From a virus, in the IMG/VR virus record IMGVR_UViG_3300035698_026135, positions 1 through 64,000 of that record: a stretch of DNA of 64,000 bases. One strand, 5' to 3'. The translations under genes were made by a program, and so were the position numbers. Positions 8,577 through 17,107 of this stretch are shown piece after piece (position 1 is the stretch's first letter; each line of letters starts with the position of its first letter). The notes under the pieces are model-generated. The model had not been told where the DNA came from, ran no database searches, and saw only the letters and a list, made by a program, of their open reading frames with translations.

Positions 8577-9247
8577 TTTGTATTATTTGCAAAGAAGTCA
8601 CCCAACCCTGCTCTTTTTCTGAGAATCACAGCTATTGCGCCTCCTGTGATACGATCTCTCAAAACGACAAAAAGATATCTGTCAATTATGACGACAAATA
8701 TGTAAATCAATACAACCTTTACCATACAACAAGGATGATGTCTCTCTTGAGGTACGGCTACGTTCTAGGTGCGACGGGCGAACAGAAAAAAAAGCGTTCT
8801 ATTTTAGACATAGGTTTTGGAAACGGCGACTTTTTGAAGGTGGCAAAGCATTCTGGGTGGGATGTTTTCGGCCACGACGTAGAAAAACGAGGACTAGCAG
8901 ATATCAAAGAGCTAGATAGAGAACAAATCCAGCACTTCCACTTTGACGTAATAACGTTTTTTGATAGTTTGGAACACTTTGAGGATCCTACGATAGCAAA
9001 TGATCTTAGCGCAAACCATATTATTGTCTCGTGTCCCCTAAAACCACATAACGACCCGTCGCTACTTGATTGGAAACACTGGAAAGAGGGCGAACATCTT
9101 TATCACTTTGGTATACCGGGATTATTGAAGCTGTTTTCTGATTATTCTTATGTTTCTCACTGTTTTGTTGAGGATACAATAAGAGGAAAAATCGATGATA
9201 AGGATAATATTTTAACTATAAGTTTAAAAAGGAGAATTCAGATATGA
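8573..9247 (+). CDS. Class I SAM methyltransferase with N-terminal zinc ribbon (224 aa)
   Basis: Cys3, Cys6, Cys22 and Cys25 form a C-x2-C/C-x2-C zinc ribbon, followed by a Methyltransf_23-type domain with the SAM-binding motif SILDIGFGNGDFLKVAKHSG and the later FDVITFFDSLEHFEDP. This architecture is common among sugar C-methyltransferases and in O-antigen clusters. It overlaps the previous gene by 4 nt and the following methyltransferase by 4 nt. The likely substrate is a sugar or glycan made by the neighbouring enzymes; that is inference. Confidence 0.8.
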   Translation: MICIICKEVTQPCSFSENHSYCASCDTISQNDKKISVNYDDKYVNQYNLYHTTRMMSLLRYGYVLGATGEQKKKRSILDIGFGNGDFLKVAKHSGWDVFGHDVEKRGLADIKELDREQIQHFHFDVITFFDSLEHFEDPTIANDLSANHIIVSCPLKPHNDPSLLDWKHWKEGEHLYHFGIPGLLKLFSDYSYVSHCFVEDTIRGKIDDKDNILTISLKRRIQI

Positions 9248-9792
9248 AAATTAATTTAGGCTGCGGGACGGACTATAGAGAAGGCTATATTAATGTAGAT
9301 TTTTCAACGGTTGCATCAGACCAATCTGAAATCAAACTTGATTTGAACCACGATATGAGATCTGGCCTGCCATGGAAAGATGGAGAGGTAGATGAGATCG
9401 TATTTAGAGAGACTCTTGAGCACTTCAATCGACTTGATGGTTTTGAGGTCTTAAAAGAGATTTATAGGGTCCTTAAACCAGACGGAAAACTTAATTTATC
9501 TGTTCCAAATTCGGTAAGACAATTAAAGCTCCTTTTGGCTCACTCGAATAGGCCTGTTACGTTCAAAGAATTTTTGGACCCGCATTCTCCACCCTGGGGA
9601 TACTTCAAATATCACGAAGATTTGATGGGGGCCACACATAGAACGCTGATAGATGGAGTGGACCTCAAACAGGGAGATAGCCACAAGTCGCTTTATACAA
9701 AAAACGCCCTGCGAATGGTGTTGAAGGCCATCGGTTTTAGCATAGATTCTTTTGAGGAAGGCAGCAGCCTTTACGTCATTGCAAGAAGGTAG
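9244..9792 (+). CDS. SAM-dependent methyltransferase, Methyltransf_11-like (182 aa)
   Basis: Residues 2-18 (KINLGCGTDYREGYINV) are the SAM-binding loop, with VDEIVFRETLEHF and IYRVLKPDGKLNLSVPN as the later motifs. This compact form is typical of phage and O-antigen cluster methyltransferases of about 180-220 residues. The start overlaps the zinc-ribbon methyltransferase by 4 nt. Its 3' end is overlapped by the HNH ORF beginning at 9752. The substrate is unknown. Confidence 0.85.
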   Translation: MKINLGCGTDYREGYINVDFSTVASDQSEIKLDLNHDMRSGLPWKDGEVDEIVFRETLEHFNRLDGFEVLKEIYRVLKPDGKLNLSVPNSVRQLKLLLAHSNRPVTFKEFLDPHSPPWGYFKYHEDLMGATHRTLIDGVDLKQGDSHKSLYTKNALRMVLKAIGFSIDSFEEGSSLYVIARR

Positions 9793-10216
9793 AAAAAAAT
9801 GTCTGACATGCAATGAACACAAGTGTTTGTTGGAGTTTCATAAAAGTATCGCCCGCCCAGATGGCCACGTAAGCACCTGTAAAGATTGTAAGAAAATATC
9901 AAGAAAGAAAAGATGGGAGAAAGATAGGCTAGACCCAAAAAAGATGTTTGAAAAGTATAAGCGCGACGCCAAACGACGCGAATTGGACTTCGGATTAAGC
10001 TATGAAGACTTTTTATCGTTCTGGGCGCAACCGTGCTTATACTGCAATCAAGAAATAAGAGGCGTAGGGATAGATCGAGTCGATAATGATAAGGGATATT
10101 TCTTAAAAAACTGTGTCCCGTGTTGTTCTTTTTGCAATCAACTCAAGGGCATACACGAAAAAGAAGTATTTCTCAAACAATGCAGAAGGATAAACGAAAA
10201 TGCAAACACCAAATAA
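9752..10216 (+). CDS. HNH-type homing endonuclease (154 aa)
   Basis: An N-terminal zinc motif pair (CLTCNEHK and CKDCKK) precedes the nuclease domain: CLYCNQEIRG, then GIDRVDNDKGYFLKNCVPCC and SFCN. In this phage HNH subfamily the first His is replaced by Arg/Asp (IDRVDN), which is commonly seen. The start is uncertain: TTG 9752 overlaps the upstream gene by 41 nt, while TTG 9779 overlaps by 14. The 3' end overlaps the next gene (ATG 10200) by 17 nt. It sits immediately before one of two paralogous glycosyltransferases. Confidence 0.8.
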   Translation: MRKAAAFTSLQEGRKKCLTCNEHKCLLEFHKSIARPDGHVSTCKDCKKISRKKRWEKDRLDPKKMFEKYKRDAKRRELDFGLSYEDFLSFWAQPCLYCNQEIRGVGIDRVDNDKGYFLKNCVPCCSFCNQLKGIHEKEVFLKQCRRINENANTK

Positions 10217-11228
10217 AAAAGACCTTAAAATCTGCCTAATCAACGCATCAAATCCAAACAGCATCCAGGGTAACGACTCCTATACCGACTTCCGACAATA
10301 TTCTTCTTGGCAAGATGCTAAATGGAGGAGTTGGCACTCGATTCCTTGCTCGTTAAAATCGGAATTTTTCGCATATCATGGCGAAAATTTTCATCGAGCC
10401 TACCAATATGATGCTGTTATTGTCCTGGTAAATCACGAGCCAGAAAAGATGATTCCCCTGATTAAAAAATTGAAGCTAATGGGCAAAAAAGTGGCCGTTG
10501 GATATCATGAAGGTGCCGGAGACTTCACTCTAAAGGCGAGCCAAAACTTCGAGTGGATGAACAGCTTCGCCAGAACGTGTAACGAAGCCGACTTTTACCT
10601 AAATATCATCCCTTCGGCTCGAGATTTCTATAGAGGAATCCTATCTGTTCCCGTTATGAACATTGTTCATGGAGCGCCATATGCAGAGTGGAATCACAAG
10701 CTGGAAAAGTCTCCCAAAGACAGGTCTGGCATCCTTATGGCAACAAGGACCTTCGATCAAAGAATCAGAAGAAACACGCTCTCTTGTCTTGGGATGTTGA
10801 ATGCTCTATGCAAGAAGGAGCCGTGGCGAAAAATAACAGTTGTTGGGGAGACGTTTGATAATATTCCGTTTCAGATGCACAATATGAATTTTGTGAAAGC
10901 TCCGCTTCCATACTTGGATTGGCTTGCGCTGATTTCGAAGCACGAACTCGTCGTTCACTATGACAACGCCGAGACTTTGGGCCAGGTAGCAGTAGATGCA
11001 GCACTTGTTGGAGTTGACTGTGTTGGTGGAAATTCTTATAATAATATTATGAGCGACACACAGACCTATATGTATAATTTTCTTGATAGAGTGAAAGAAT
11101 CGCTTGAACCTCCGAGGAGTTATGCCAAACTAAAAGATATGACGACCATGTCGAGAGTAGCAGAGTACGCCAGGGGCTGTTTTGTGGGCTATAAGCTTGA
11201 AGTTGGAGAGAGCGGTTATTATGAGTAG
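10200..11228 (+). CDS. GT-B-like glycosyltransferase, paralogue of 6808-7845 (342 aa)
   Basis: It shares block after block with the gene at 6808: LINASNPNSI, RSWHSIPCSL, MIPLIKKLKLMGKKVAVGYH, RSGILMATRTFDQRIRRNT, and the C-terminal loop TLGQVAVDAALVGVDCVGG. The latter resembles a GT4 donor site but lacks the acidic E-x7-E pair. The pair probably arose by duplication and now has an HNH gene just upstream (to 10216) and a NUMOD1-like ORF just downstream (from 11221). The function as a glycosyltransferase is inferred. Confidence 0.65.
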   Translation: MQTPNKKDLKICLINASNPNSIQGNDSYTDFRQYSSWQDAKWRSWHSIPCSLKSEFFAYHGENFHRAYQYDAVIVLVNHEPEKMIPLIKKLKLMGKKVAVGYHEGAGDFTLKASQNFEWMNSFARTCNEADFYLNIIPSARDFYRGILSVPVMNIVHGAPYAEWNHKLEKSPKDRSGILMATRTFDQRIRRNTLSCLGMLNALCKKEPWRKITVVGETFDNIPFQMHNMNFVKAPLPYLDWLALISKHELVVHYDNAETLGQVAVDAALVGVDCVGGNSYNNIMSDTQTYMYNFLDRVKESLEPPRSYAKLKDMTTMSRVAEYARGCFVGYKLEVGESGYYE

Positions 11229-11583
11229 AAAGTATAATTTTAATATAAGATATTTTCAAGATATAGACTCCTATTATAGATTATATTATTCCGGAAATAA
11301 TAGTTGTTATAAGTTTCTTCATTGGCTTTACGATGACTCGGAATTTTTCCTAAAGAGAAAAAAAGATAAATTTATAAAAAATGAAAAATGGATAAATAAA
11401 AACGCTAGAAGAACTCCACATAGGCGCCCCGTGTGGCAAGTTGGCAAAGAGGGTAAACTCACCACCCTATTTGAGTCAGCGGTTCACATAGAGAGAGCCC
11501 TTGGGATAAAGTATCAAAACATAAGAGCTTGCTGTAATGGGTCACAAAAAACTGCGGGTGGATTTATGTGGGCTTGGGCATGA
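11221..11583 (+). CDS. Stand-alone NUMOD1-like domain protein (120 aa)
   Basis: I chose ATG 11221, with ggagagag upstream, which overlaps the glycosyltransferase stop by 8 nt. The N-terminal part is basic and aromatic (KYNFNIRYFQDIDSYYRLYY) and unrecognised. The C-terminal 50 residues are a full NUMOD1 unit: VWQVGKEGKLTTLFESAVHI then NIRACCNGSQKTAGGFMWAW. No GIY-YIG or HNH residues are present. The stop overlaps the radical SAM gene's ATG (ATGA). It is either a remnant of a homing endonuclease or a DNA-binding module kept without a nuclease. Confidence 0.65.
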   Translation: MSRKYNFNIRYFQDIDSYYRLYYSGNNSCYKFLHWLYDDSEFFLKRKKDKFIKNEKWINKNARRTPHRRPVWQVGKEGKLTTLFESAVHIERALGIKYQNIRACCNGSQKTAGGFMWAWA

Positions 11584-13118
11584 AAAAAATATGTTTAATA
11601 GTTGCCAGGTCAATTTTCCTATTGGATGAGCGAGTTTTTCCCTTTCTTGGAATTCTTCGTTGTGCCGCCTCCTGGGAGAGAGATGGCGCCAAAGTAGACG
11701 TGATTGATCTATCTGGAGTTGAAAATTATTTAGAGGTCTTAGAAGAATATTTTGACCAAAATAAAGATATTGAGTTTGCGGGCGTTACAGCAACCACTCC
11801 ACAAATGAAAAATGCTTACGAAATAGGAAAATTGATAAAAGAAAAATATGGCCACAAGACAGTCATAGGAGGGAGCCATGCAACATTGATGCATACATCA
11901 ATGAAGCAAGAAATAAAGAGGGGCGACTTAGAGGGAAGGGCCAAAAAAGATATTGATTATATTAAAAAGTATTTTGATGTAATTGTCTGCGGCGACGGAG
12001 AACTTGTTCTTGAGGCCATAAGAGAAATAGATAACGGAGTTATTGATGTGGACGACAGATTCTCTCCTTATTTTATGTCTAAGGAGACGTTTTCAGAGTT
12101 ACCAAATCCCGCAAGACACCTGATAGACATGGACAGCTATAAATATACAATTGATGGAGTTTCTGCAACAAGTATGATCTCGCAACTCGGTTGTCCCTAT
12201 CAATGCACGTTTTGCTCGGGGAGAAACTCTCCATACCTTCGAATGGTAAGACAAAGAAGCGTTGGGTCCGTTATTGAAGAGATAGAACTTTTGCACAAGA
12301 CGTATGGATATAAAGCGTTCAACTTCTTTGATGATGAATTGAATTTAACAAAATCTTTTGTTCCGTTAATGAACGGCCTGTCAGACCTACAAGCCAAGCT
12401 TGGGGTAGATTTTAAATTTCGAGGATTTACAAAATCAGAACTTTTCACAAAAGAGCAGGCGAAAGCAATGAAGGCTGCCGGTTTTAGCATTCTTCTTACC
12501 GGATTTGAGTCCGGGGATGATAGAATATTAAAAAACATAAGAAAGCGCGCAACAAGAGATGATAATACTAGGTGTGTAGAAAACGCAAAAGAAGCCGGAC
12601 TTAAAGTTAAGGCACTCATGTCTTGCGGTCACGCTGGCGAAACACCAGAAACAATTGAAAATACTAAAAAGTGGCTTCTTGAGGTAGAGCCCGAAGATTT
12701 CGACTTGACGGTAATTTCAGTTTTTCCTGGATCTCCGTACTTTGATTCGGCCCTCTATAGCAAGGAGGATGATTGTTATATTTACACGCAGCCAGACACT
12801 GGTGACAAATTATATCAAAAAATTGTTGACTATACACAGGAGGCAAATTTTTACAAAGGCATTCCTGGAGAATATGTTTCTTATGTGTGGACCGATTTTA
12901 TGACAGCGGAAGAAATAGTAAAAACTAGAGACGCCCTCGAGTCCGACGTAAGGGCAAAATTAAACATTCCATTTAATCCTTCTGGGGCCACGAGGTCCAT
13001 AGAGCACTCTATGGGATCTAGCAGAAACCTTCCAGACTGGATTCTTCGCTCTAGCGGCGACTATTCCGCTCCCAAGCGAGAGAAGAAAGAAGAGAAGAGG
13101 AGACTTGGCATACTTTAA
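11580..13118 (+). CDS. B12-binding radical SAM enzyme (512 aa)
   Basis: I chose ATG 11580 (ATGA overlap) over GTG 11568. The N-terminal domain looks like the cobalamin-binding fold (VFPFLGILRCAASW, EFAGVTATTPQM, KTVIGGSHATLM), although no DxHxxG motif is apparent. The radical SAM core carries the [4Fe-4S] motif CPYQCTFC (Cys205, Cys209, Cys212), then FNFFDDELNLTKSF and ILLTGFESGDDRIL. Such enzymes methylate unactivated carbons or rearrange sugars and cofactors. In a sugar island, a role in making a modified sugar is plausible but unproven. The C-terminus is a basic tail. Confidence 0.85.
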   Translation: MKKICLIVARSIFLLDERVFPFLGILRCAASWERDGAKVDVIDLSGVENYLEVLEEYFDQNKDIEFAGVTATTPQMKNAYEIGKLIKEKYGHKTVIGGSHATLMHTSMKQEIKRGDLEGRAKKDIDYIKKYFDVIVCGDGELVLEAIREIDNGVIDVDDRFSPYFMSKETFSELPNPARHLIDMDSYKYTIDGVSATSMISQLGCPYQCTFCSGRNSPYLRMVRQRSVGSVIEEIELLHKTYGYKAFNFFDDELNLTKSFVPLMNGLSDLQAKLGVDFKFRGFTKSELFTKEQAKAMKAAGFSILLTGFESGDDRILKNIRKRATRDDNTRCVENAKEAGLKVKALMSCGHAGETPETIENTKKWLLEVEPEDFDLTVISVFPGSPYFDSALYSKEDDCYIYTQPDTGDKLYQKIVDYTQEANFYKGIPGEYVSYVWTDFMTAEEIVKTRDALESDVRAKLNIPFNPSGATRSIEHSMGSSRNLPDWILRSSGDYSAPKREKKEEKRRLGIL

Positions 13119-13501
13119 TGAACATCATAGACTCACTCGACAGAATAAAACAATTGTGTAGCCCAAAACACACAATCATATTGGATTATTACCCAATAAG
13201 ACCAATCCTAAATTTAAACGGAGGCTCAAATTCATCCCTCCAAAGCATTTCTCCCAACAACAGAGTGAAAGCCAGAGACTATAGCTTATCGGCCCTGAGA
13301 GAAATAGAAAACACATCTGTAGCCACAACCCACAGAGACTCTTTGCTGTGTGATGATGACGGATTTGTTATCTCTCCATCGATGTGCGACAGTTATTCGC
13401 ACTATCAACACAGCCATAAAATAGGCGACATCATTTTGGCCGATCATTTGATCGGCAAGATAAAAGACGCCCTAAATAAAAAGAATTTGCGCTGGAAATA
13501 A
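13118..13501 (+). CDS. Hypothetical protein (127 aa)
   Basis: The start overlaps the radical SAM stop (TAATG). Visible segments are HTIILDYYPIRPILNLNGG near the N-terminus and SHKIGDIILADHLIGKIKDA near the C-terminus. There is no known catalytic motif, signal peptide or membrane segment. Position suggests that it belongs to the same pathway as the neighbouring radical SAM and methyltransferase genes. I do not recognise it. Confidence 0.65.
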   Translation: MNIIDSLDRIKQLCSPKHTIILDYYPIRPILNLNGGSNSSLQSISPNNRVKARDYSLSALREIENTSVATTHRDSLLCDDDGFVISPSMCDSYSHYQHSHKIGDIILADHLIGKIKDALNKKNLRWK

Positions 13502-13503
13502 TA

Positions 13504-14166
13504 ATGTCAGTTGAAAAAATAGTTAAATATATCGAATCGTTCGATCAAGGCAAGATCGACAACAAGTACAGGGAGTATTTGGACACTATCAAGGTTATGA
13601 CGGGCGCCGGAATAGTGCAACTACTGAACAATTCTTGTTTTTTGATGGATGAAGGCAATTGCTATTTAGAGGTTGGCTGCCATATGGGAAGCACGCTTCT
13701 AGGAGCTGCTCTCGACAACGATAAACATCTATTTGTCGGCGTGGACAACTTTCAAGATGAGCCGAAAACAAAAATTTACAAGACGTCAGAAGAGGGACTG
13801 AAGGACGTAATTCAAAAAAGAACAAGGGGAAACGTTAAATATTACAACACAACCTATCAGAAATTCTTTTACGGAAAAGATCAAGTCGACAACAGAAAAG
13901 TAGAGATCTATATGTACGACGCCGATCATAGCTGCCACCACCAATACGAAGGGTTAAAAAAAGTAATTCCCTCACTGGCAGATGATGCTATAATCTTTAT
14001 TGATGACTCCAACGAGCAAGATGCACGACATGTTTGGTGGGGTATAAAGAAACTAATGAAAGAGCATCCAGACAACATCTCTATTGTCAGAGAATTTAAG
14101 AACGAAAAACAGAATGACATTGACGGAATGTGGAACGGAACTATTGCTTTGAGATATAAAAAATAA
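13504..14166 (+). CDS. Class I methyltransferase, Methyltransf_24/TylF-like (220 aa)
   Basis: The motif NCYLEVGCHMGSTLLGAAL with LFVGVDNF matches the SAM-binding region of the TylF/Methyltransf_24 group. IYMYDADHSCHHQYEGLK supplies the family's Asp-Ala-Asp-His-Ser block, which binds metal in this group, and IIFIDDSN a later acidic site. These enzymes methylate sugars, lipids or small molecules. It lies 2 nt after the preceding gene and overlaps the GIY-YIG gene by 1 nt (TAATG). Confidence 0.8.
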   Translation: MSVEKIVKYIESFDQGKIDNKYREYLDTIKVMTGAGIVQLLNNSCFLMDEGNCYLEVGCHMGSTLLGAALDNDKHLFVGVDNFQDEPKTKIYKTSEEGLKDVIQKRTRGNVKYYNTTYQKFFYGKDQVDNRKVEIYMYDADHSCHHQYEGLKKVIPSLADDAIIFIDDSNEQDARHVWWGIKKLMKEHPDNISIVREFKNEKQNDIDGMWNGTIALRYKK

Positions 14167-14840
14167 TGACAACGCTCGCACAAATAAAGCGCGATTATTG
14201 CGTATATGTCTTGATTGATCCCAGGCCTAACAAGAACAAGGTTTTTTACGTGGGGAAAAGTAGTTTAGATAGACTACAAAAAAGAAAGTGTGAACACAGA
14301 CATTTCAGAAAGGACGAATCCTCACACAAAAAGAACGTAATAAAAAATATCTTAAAAGAAGGTTGCGAATTTAAGATGAAGGTCGTAAAGTCTGGTCTCA
14401 CGGAACAACAGTCTTTTTATTATAAAGAATTTTTAATCAAATCTTTAAAATATCTTTGCGGCTTCAAGTTGACCAATGGAAATACCAGTGGAAACGGCGG
14501 CACTTCTGGGAGAGTGTGCAAACAGGAACAAAGACAAAATTTGAGCATGAAGAGATTCGGAAAGGGCAATCCTATGTACGGAGCAACACCCTGGAATAAA
14601 GGAAGGGGCCTTACGGACGAACATATACAAAAAATACGCATCGCGAGAAAAAATCAAAAATCTTGGAAAAAAGTTCCCATAATTGCAATAAATAAGGAGA
14701 ATGGTGCTTGCAGTGTTTTTAGGTCTATTTCATCCGCTTCTAAAATTTTAAAAATCAACAAAGGAAAAATTAGAAAACTTCTAGATAAAAATCTAGGAGA
14801 TCTATCGGTTTATTTCTATAGGTGTAACAATGGATCTTAA
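14166..14840 (+). CDS. GIY-YIG homing endonuclease with NUMOD repeats (224 aa)
   Basis: The N-terminal nuclease domain has CVYVLID and FYVGKS (the G/Y-x-Y ... Y-x-G pair), then a conserved Arg/His region (RKCEHRHFRKD) and the catalytic Glu in a QQSFYYKEFLIKS helix. C-terminal to it come NUMOD3-type motifs (NPMYGATPWNKG, LTDEHIQKIRIARK) and a NUMOD1-like end (SSASKILKINKGKIRKLLDK). The gene is fitted between a methyltransferase (1-nt overlap) and a glycosyltransferase (11-nt overlap). Confidence 0.85.
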   Translation: MTTLAQIKRDYCVYVLIDPRPNKNKVFYVGKSSLDRLQKRKCEHRHFRKDESSHKKNVIKNILKEGCEFKMKVVKSGLTEQQSFYYKEFLIKSLKYLCGFKLTNGNTSGNGGTSGRVCKQEQRQNLSMKRFGKGNPMYGATPWNKGRGLTDEHIQKIRIARKNQKSWKKVPIIAINKENGACSVFRSISSASKILKINKGKIRKLLDKNLGDLSVYFYRCNNGS

Positions 14841-15741
14841 TCTTTCGACGCTGACAATGAATGCCTCTGGCCTTTTGATGAATTATTTGGATCATTATTC
14901 GTATTTATTTGATAATATTTTTGTTTGTGACGGCAATTTGACAAAAGAGGCAAGAAAATTCTACTCTAGACGAAGGGAGAACGTCCATGTAATCGATATG
15001 CCCTGGGACGATAATTATGTAGATCGTTACAAAAAAACAGCAGAGCTATCAAACGATGGAGATTGGATTCTCCATTTAGACGATGATGAATTAATATCAA
15101 GCGAGCTGGTTGATTTTTTGCAGTCTAGAAATTTTAATCCTGACCTTAATATGTATTGGCTTCCTTGTATACTACACATAACAGAAGCCGGCGAAAGATA
15201 TTATCCGGCTGAAAAACAGCCCAAAAAAGGATTTGAAGGCCAGTGGACAAAAAAAATTCTTTATAAAAAGACTTCATCTCTAAGATTCGCACACGGGGGG
15301 TCACATGTAGTGCCCAACAACTCACCACACGAATATCTGCCGCTCCCTTATTATCATATGAAATCCCTTGAGAGCTTTGTTTATAACGATGTATGGCAAG
15401 CATTCCTTCACCCCGAAGGGCAAGGGTACAACGCAGTAGAATCAGCCCAGTTTAAACTTTTCGTCAAACAATATAAGACCACCGACGACTTCAAGTTAGC
15501 AACCAAAAATGGCTCTTGGCCCGTCACGTTGCAAAAATTTGCCAAGACACACGCTAAAGAATTCGATCGGCCGATTAGCCGTCTTGCATGGGTCTATTGG
15601 ATACTCGAAGGACATAGAGATTTGTCCCCATTAGACATTAATCTAACTTGGGACGAAGTGAAAAATTACGTTCTCGGCAAAAAAAATATGGAGATAATAG
15701 ATGAAGCTAAAGGCTTGGAAAAATTCATTAAAATCGTGTAA
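14830..15741 (+). CDS. Glycosyltransferase family 2-like protein (303 aa)
   Basis: The protein has the GT-A pattern: NIFVCDGNLTKEARKFYSRR in place of the usual DGSxD loop, then GDWILHLDDDELISSELVDF with the metal-binding DDD near residues 82-84. The rest resembles glycan-modifying GT2 members with a conserved GGSHVVPNNSPHE region. ATG 14830 overlaps the GIY-YIG stop by 11 nt. Its 3' end overlaps the next membrane protein by 41 nt. Confidence 0.8.
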   Translation: MDLNLSTLTMNASGLLMNYLDHYSYLFDNIFVCDGNLTKEARKFYSRRRENVHVIDMPWDDNYVDRYKKTAELSNDGDWILHLDDDELISSELVDFLQSRNFNPDLNMYWLPCILHITEAGERYYPAEKQPKKGFEGQWTKKILYKKTSSLRFAHGGSHVVPNNSPHEYLPLPYYHMKSLESFVYNDVWQAFLHPEGQGYNAVESAQFKLFVKQYKTTDDFKLATKNGSWPVTLQKFAKTHAKEFDRPISRLAWVYWILEGHRDLSPLDINLTWDEVKNYVLGKKNMEIIDEAKGLEKFIKIV

Positions 15742-16021
15742 ATTTCTAGCATTGTTGATTGTTTTTGAAAACTTTCTTGATTGCGTTTTTACATATATCG
15801 GCTTAAATTACGCCGGAGGCAAAGAATTAAATCCTCTTATGGACTATTTGATAAATCATAGTTGGGCAACCTTTTTCGTCGTAAAAATGTCTCTGGTCAC
15901 CGGCTGCACTTATATTTTATATTTTTTCAAACAGAGAAAATTTCTATTTCTCCTCTCTTGCTTTTATGGTGTTTTGGTATTATACTATATTGGCGCGTTT
16001 ATTAAGATTTTTCTATTATGA
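15701..16021 (+). CDS. Small multi-pass membrane protein, DUF5658-like (106 aa)
   Basis: Three hydrophobic segments are visible: LALLIVFENFLDCVFTYIGL, FFVVKMSLVTGCTYILYFF and FLFLLSCFYGVLVLYYIGAF. The first contains the FxxxxDxxxTYIGL pattern and is followed by GKELNPLMDYL, both typical of the DUF5658 group of small membrane proteins. The function is unknown. It overlaps the upstream glycosyltransferase by 41 nt, so an internal start cannot be excluded, and its stop overlaps the next ATG (ATGA). Confidence 0.65.
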   Translation: MKLKAWKNSLKSCKFLALLIVFENFLDCVFTYIGLNYAGGKELNPLMDYLINHSWATFFVVKMSLVTGCTYILYFFKQRKFLFLLSCFYGVLVLYYIGAFIKIFLL

Positions 16022-16197
16022 TGTACGAATATGAGTGTGAAGAGTGCGGAAAACTCTTCGATATAGAACAGAGAATTGTAGAAGACCCGCTCGAAGAATG
16101 TCCTAGTGCGGAATGCAAAGGAAAGCTGAATAGATTAATTTCAAAGACTTCCTTTATACTAAAAGGGAAGAATTGGTTTAATAAAGATGGATATTAA
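16018..16197 (+). CDS. FmdB-type zinc-ribbon protein (59 aa)
   Basis: The start at 16018 overlaps the upstream stop (ATGA); a second ATG follows at once. The product begins MMYEYECEECGKLFDIEQRI and continues with CPSAECKGKLNRLISKTSF, giving C-x2-C and C-x4-C metal ligands. This is the layout of the FmdB/regulatory zinc-ribbon family, which is often carried by phages with unknown role. The stop overlaps the UDP-sugar dehydrogenase start by 11 nt. A second member is at 20497. Confidence 0.75.
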   Translation: MMYEYECEECGKLFDIEQRIVEDPLEECPSAECKGKLNRLISKTSFILKGKNWFNKDGY

Positions 16198-17086
16198 GAA
16201 AATTTGTTGCTTAGGCGGAGGGTTTATCGGATCAACTCTCTATAAAACGTTCTCACAGCTTCATAAATATGATGTTTGCTTGCACGATATCAACCAAGAG
16301 GGCTGTAGAGCCAACAAGGAGCTTGAGAATGTAAATTTCGTAGACCTTGAGGCTGCTGCTTCTTGTGATTTTGTATTTATTGCATTGCCGACCCCCATGG
16401 ATCTCGACACAGGTGAGTGTCATACCAGATTTGTCGAGTCTGCCGTCGCAAACGTGCGTGCACACAACAAAGACAACATAATCATCATTAAATCTACGGT
16501 CCCGCCAGGAACAACGGAAAAATTAAACTTCTCTTACGGAAAAATCATCTTTAATCCTGAGTTTCTTACAGAAAAAACGCCATACAAAGATTTTATTAGC
16601 CTTCCGTACCAAATTCTTGGCGCGCCCACGGCCGAGGAAGCGGTTTGTGCTGATGCTGTCTCCGACATATTTCACGAAGCAAGATTTAAAGACGTGATAA
16701 AGTGCGACAAAGTGTTTGTAACGAGTTCAAGAATGGCCGAGATGACAAAATACGTTCGCAACGCGTATCTCGCAGTTCGATTGTCTTATTTCAACGAGAT
16801 TAAACAAATTTCCGATGAGTTGGGATTGGAATACGACAGTTTAAAATTCTACGCAGGCATGGACAAAAGAATTGGGAACCACTACAACAAGATTGATAAC
16901 GACGAACCAGAGTGGTCCGGATCGTGTCTCCCAAAAGATGTCAATTCTTTAATTTCTATAGCAAAATCTTTAGAGATTGATCCAAAAGTTTTATCTGCCG
17001 CTTGGGATAAGAATGTAGAAATAGCAAAAAAGAAAACCTGGAAAACAATGCCCGGTAGAGCCGTAATCAAAATTGACAAACCCTAA
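16187..17086 (+). CDS. UDP-glucose/GDP-mannose dehydrogenase family protein, short form (299 aa)
   Basis: An N-terminal NAD-binding loop (CCLGGGFIGSTLY), FIALPTPMDLDTGECHTRFV and IIKSTVPPGTTEKL are family hallmarks. The central catalytic helix region contains NAYLAVRLSYFNEI, and the catalytic Cys247 lies in GSCLPKDVNSL. Cellular enzymes are about 390-450 residues and end in a UDP-binding domain; this one stops soon after the catalytic Cys region, so the C-terminal substrate domain is missing or very short. It would oxidise a nucleotide sugar to a uronic acid if active. It may instead act on another substrate. Confidence 0.8.
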   Translation: MDIKKICCLGGGFIGSTLYKTFSQLHKYDVCLHDINQEGCRANKELENVNFVDLEAAASCDFVFIALPTPMDLDTGECHTRFVESAVANVRAHNKDNIIIIKSTVPPGTTEKLNFSYGKIIFNPEFLTEKTPYKDFISLPYQILGAPTAEEAVCADAVSDIFHEARFKDVIKCDKVFVTSSRMAEMTKYVRNAYLAVRLSYFNEIKQISDELGLEYDSLKFYAGMDKRIGNHYNKIDNDEPEWSGSCLPKDVNSLISIAKSLEIDPKVLSAAWDKNVEIAKKKTWKTMPGRAVIKIDKP

Positions 17087-17107
17087 CCGAGAGACTATAG
17101 TTTAAAC

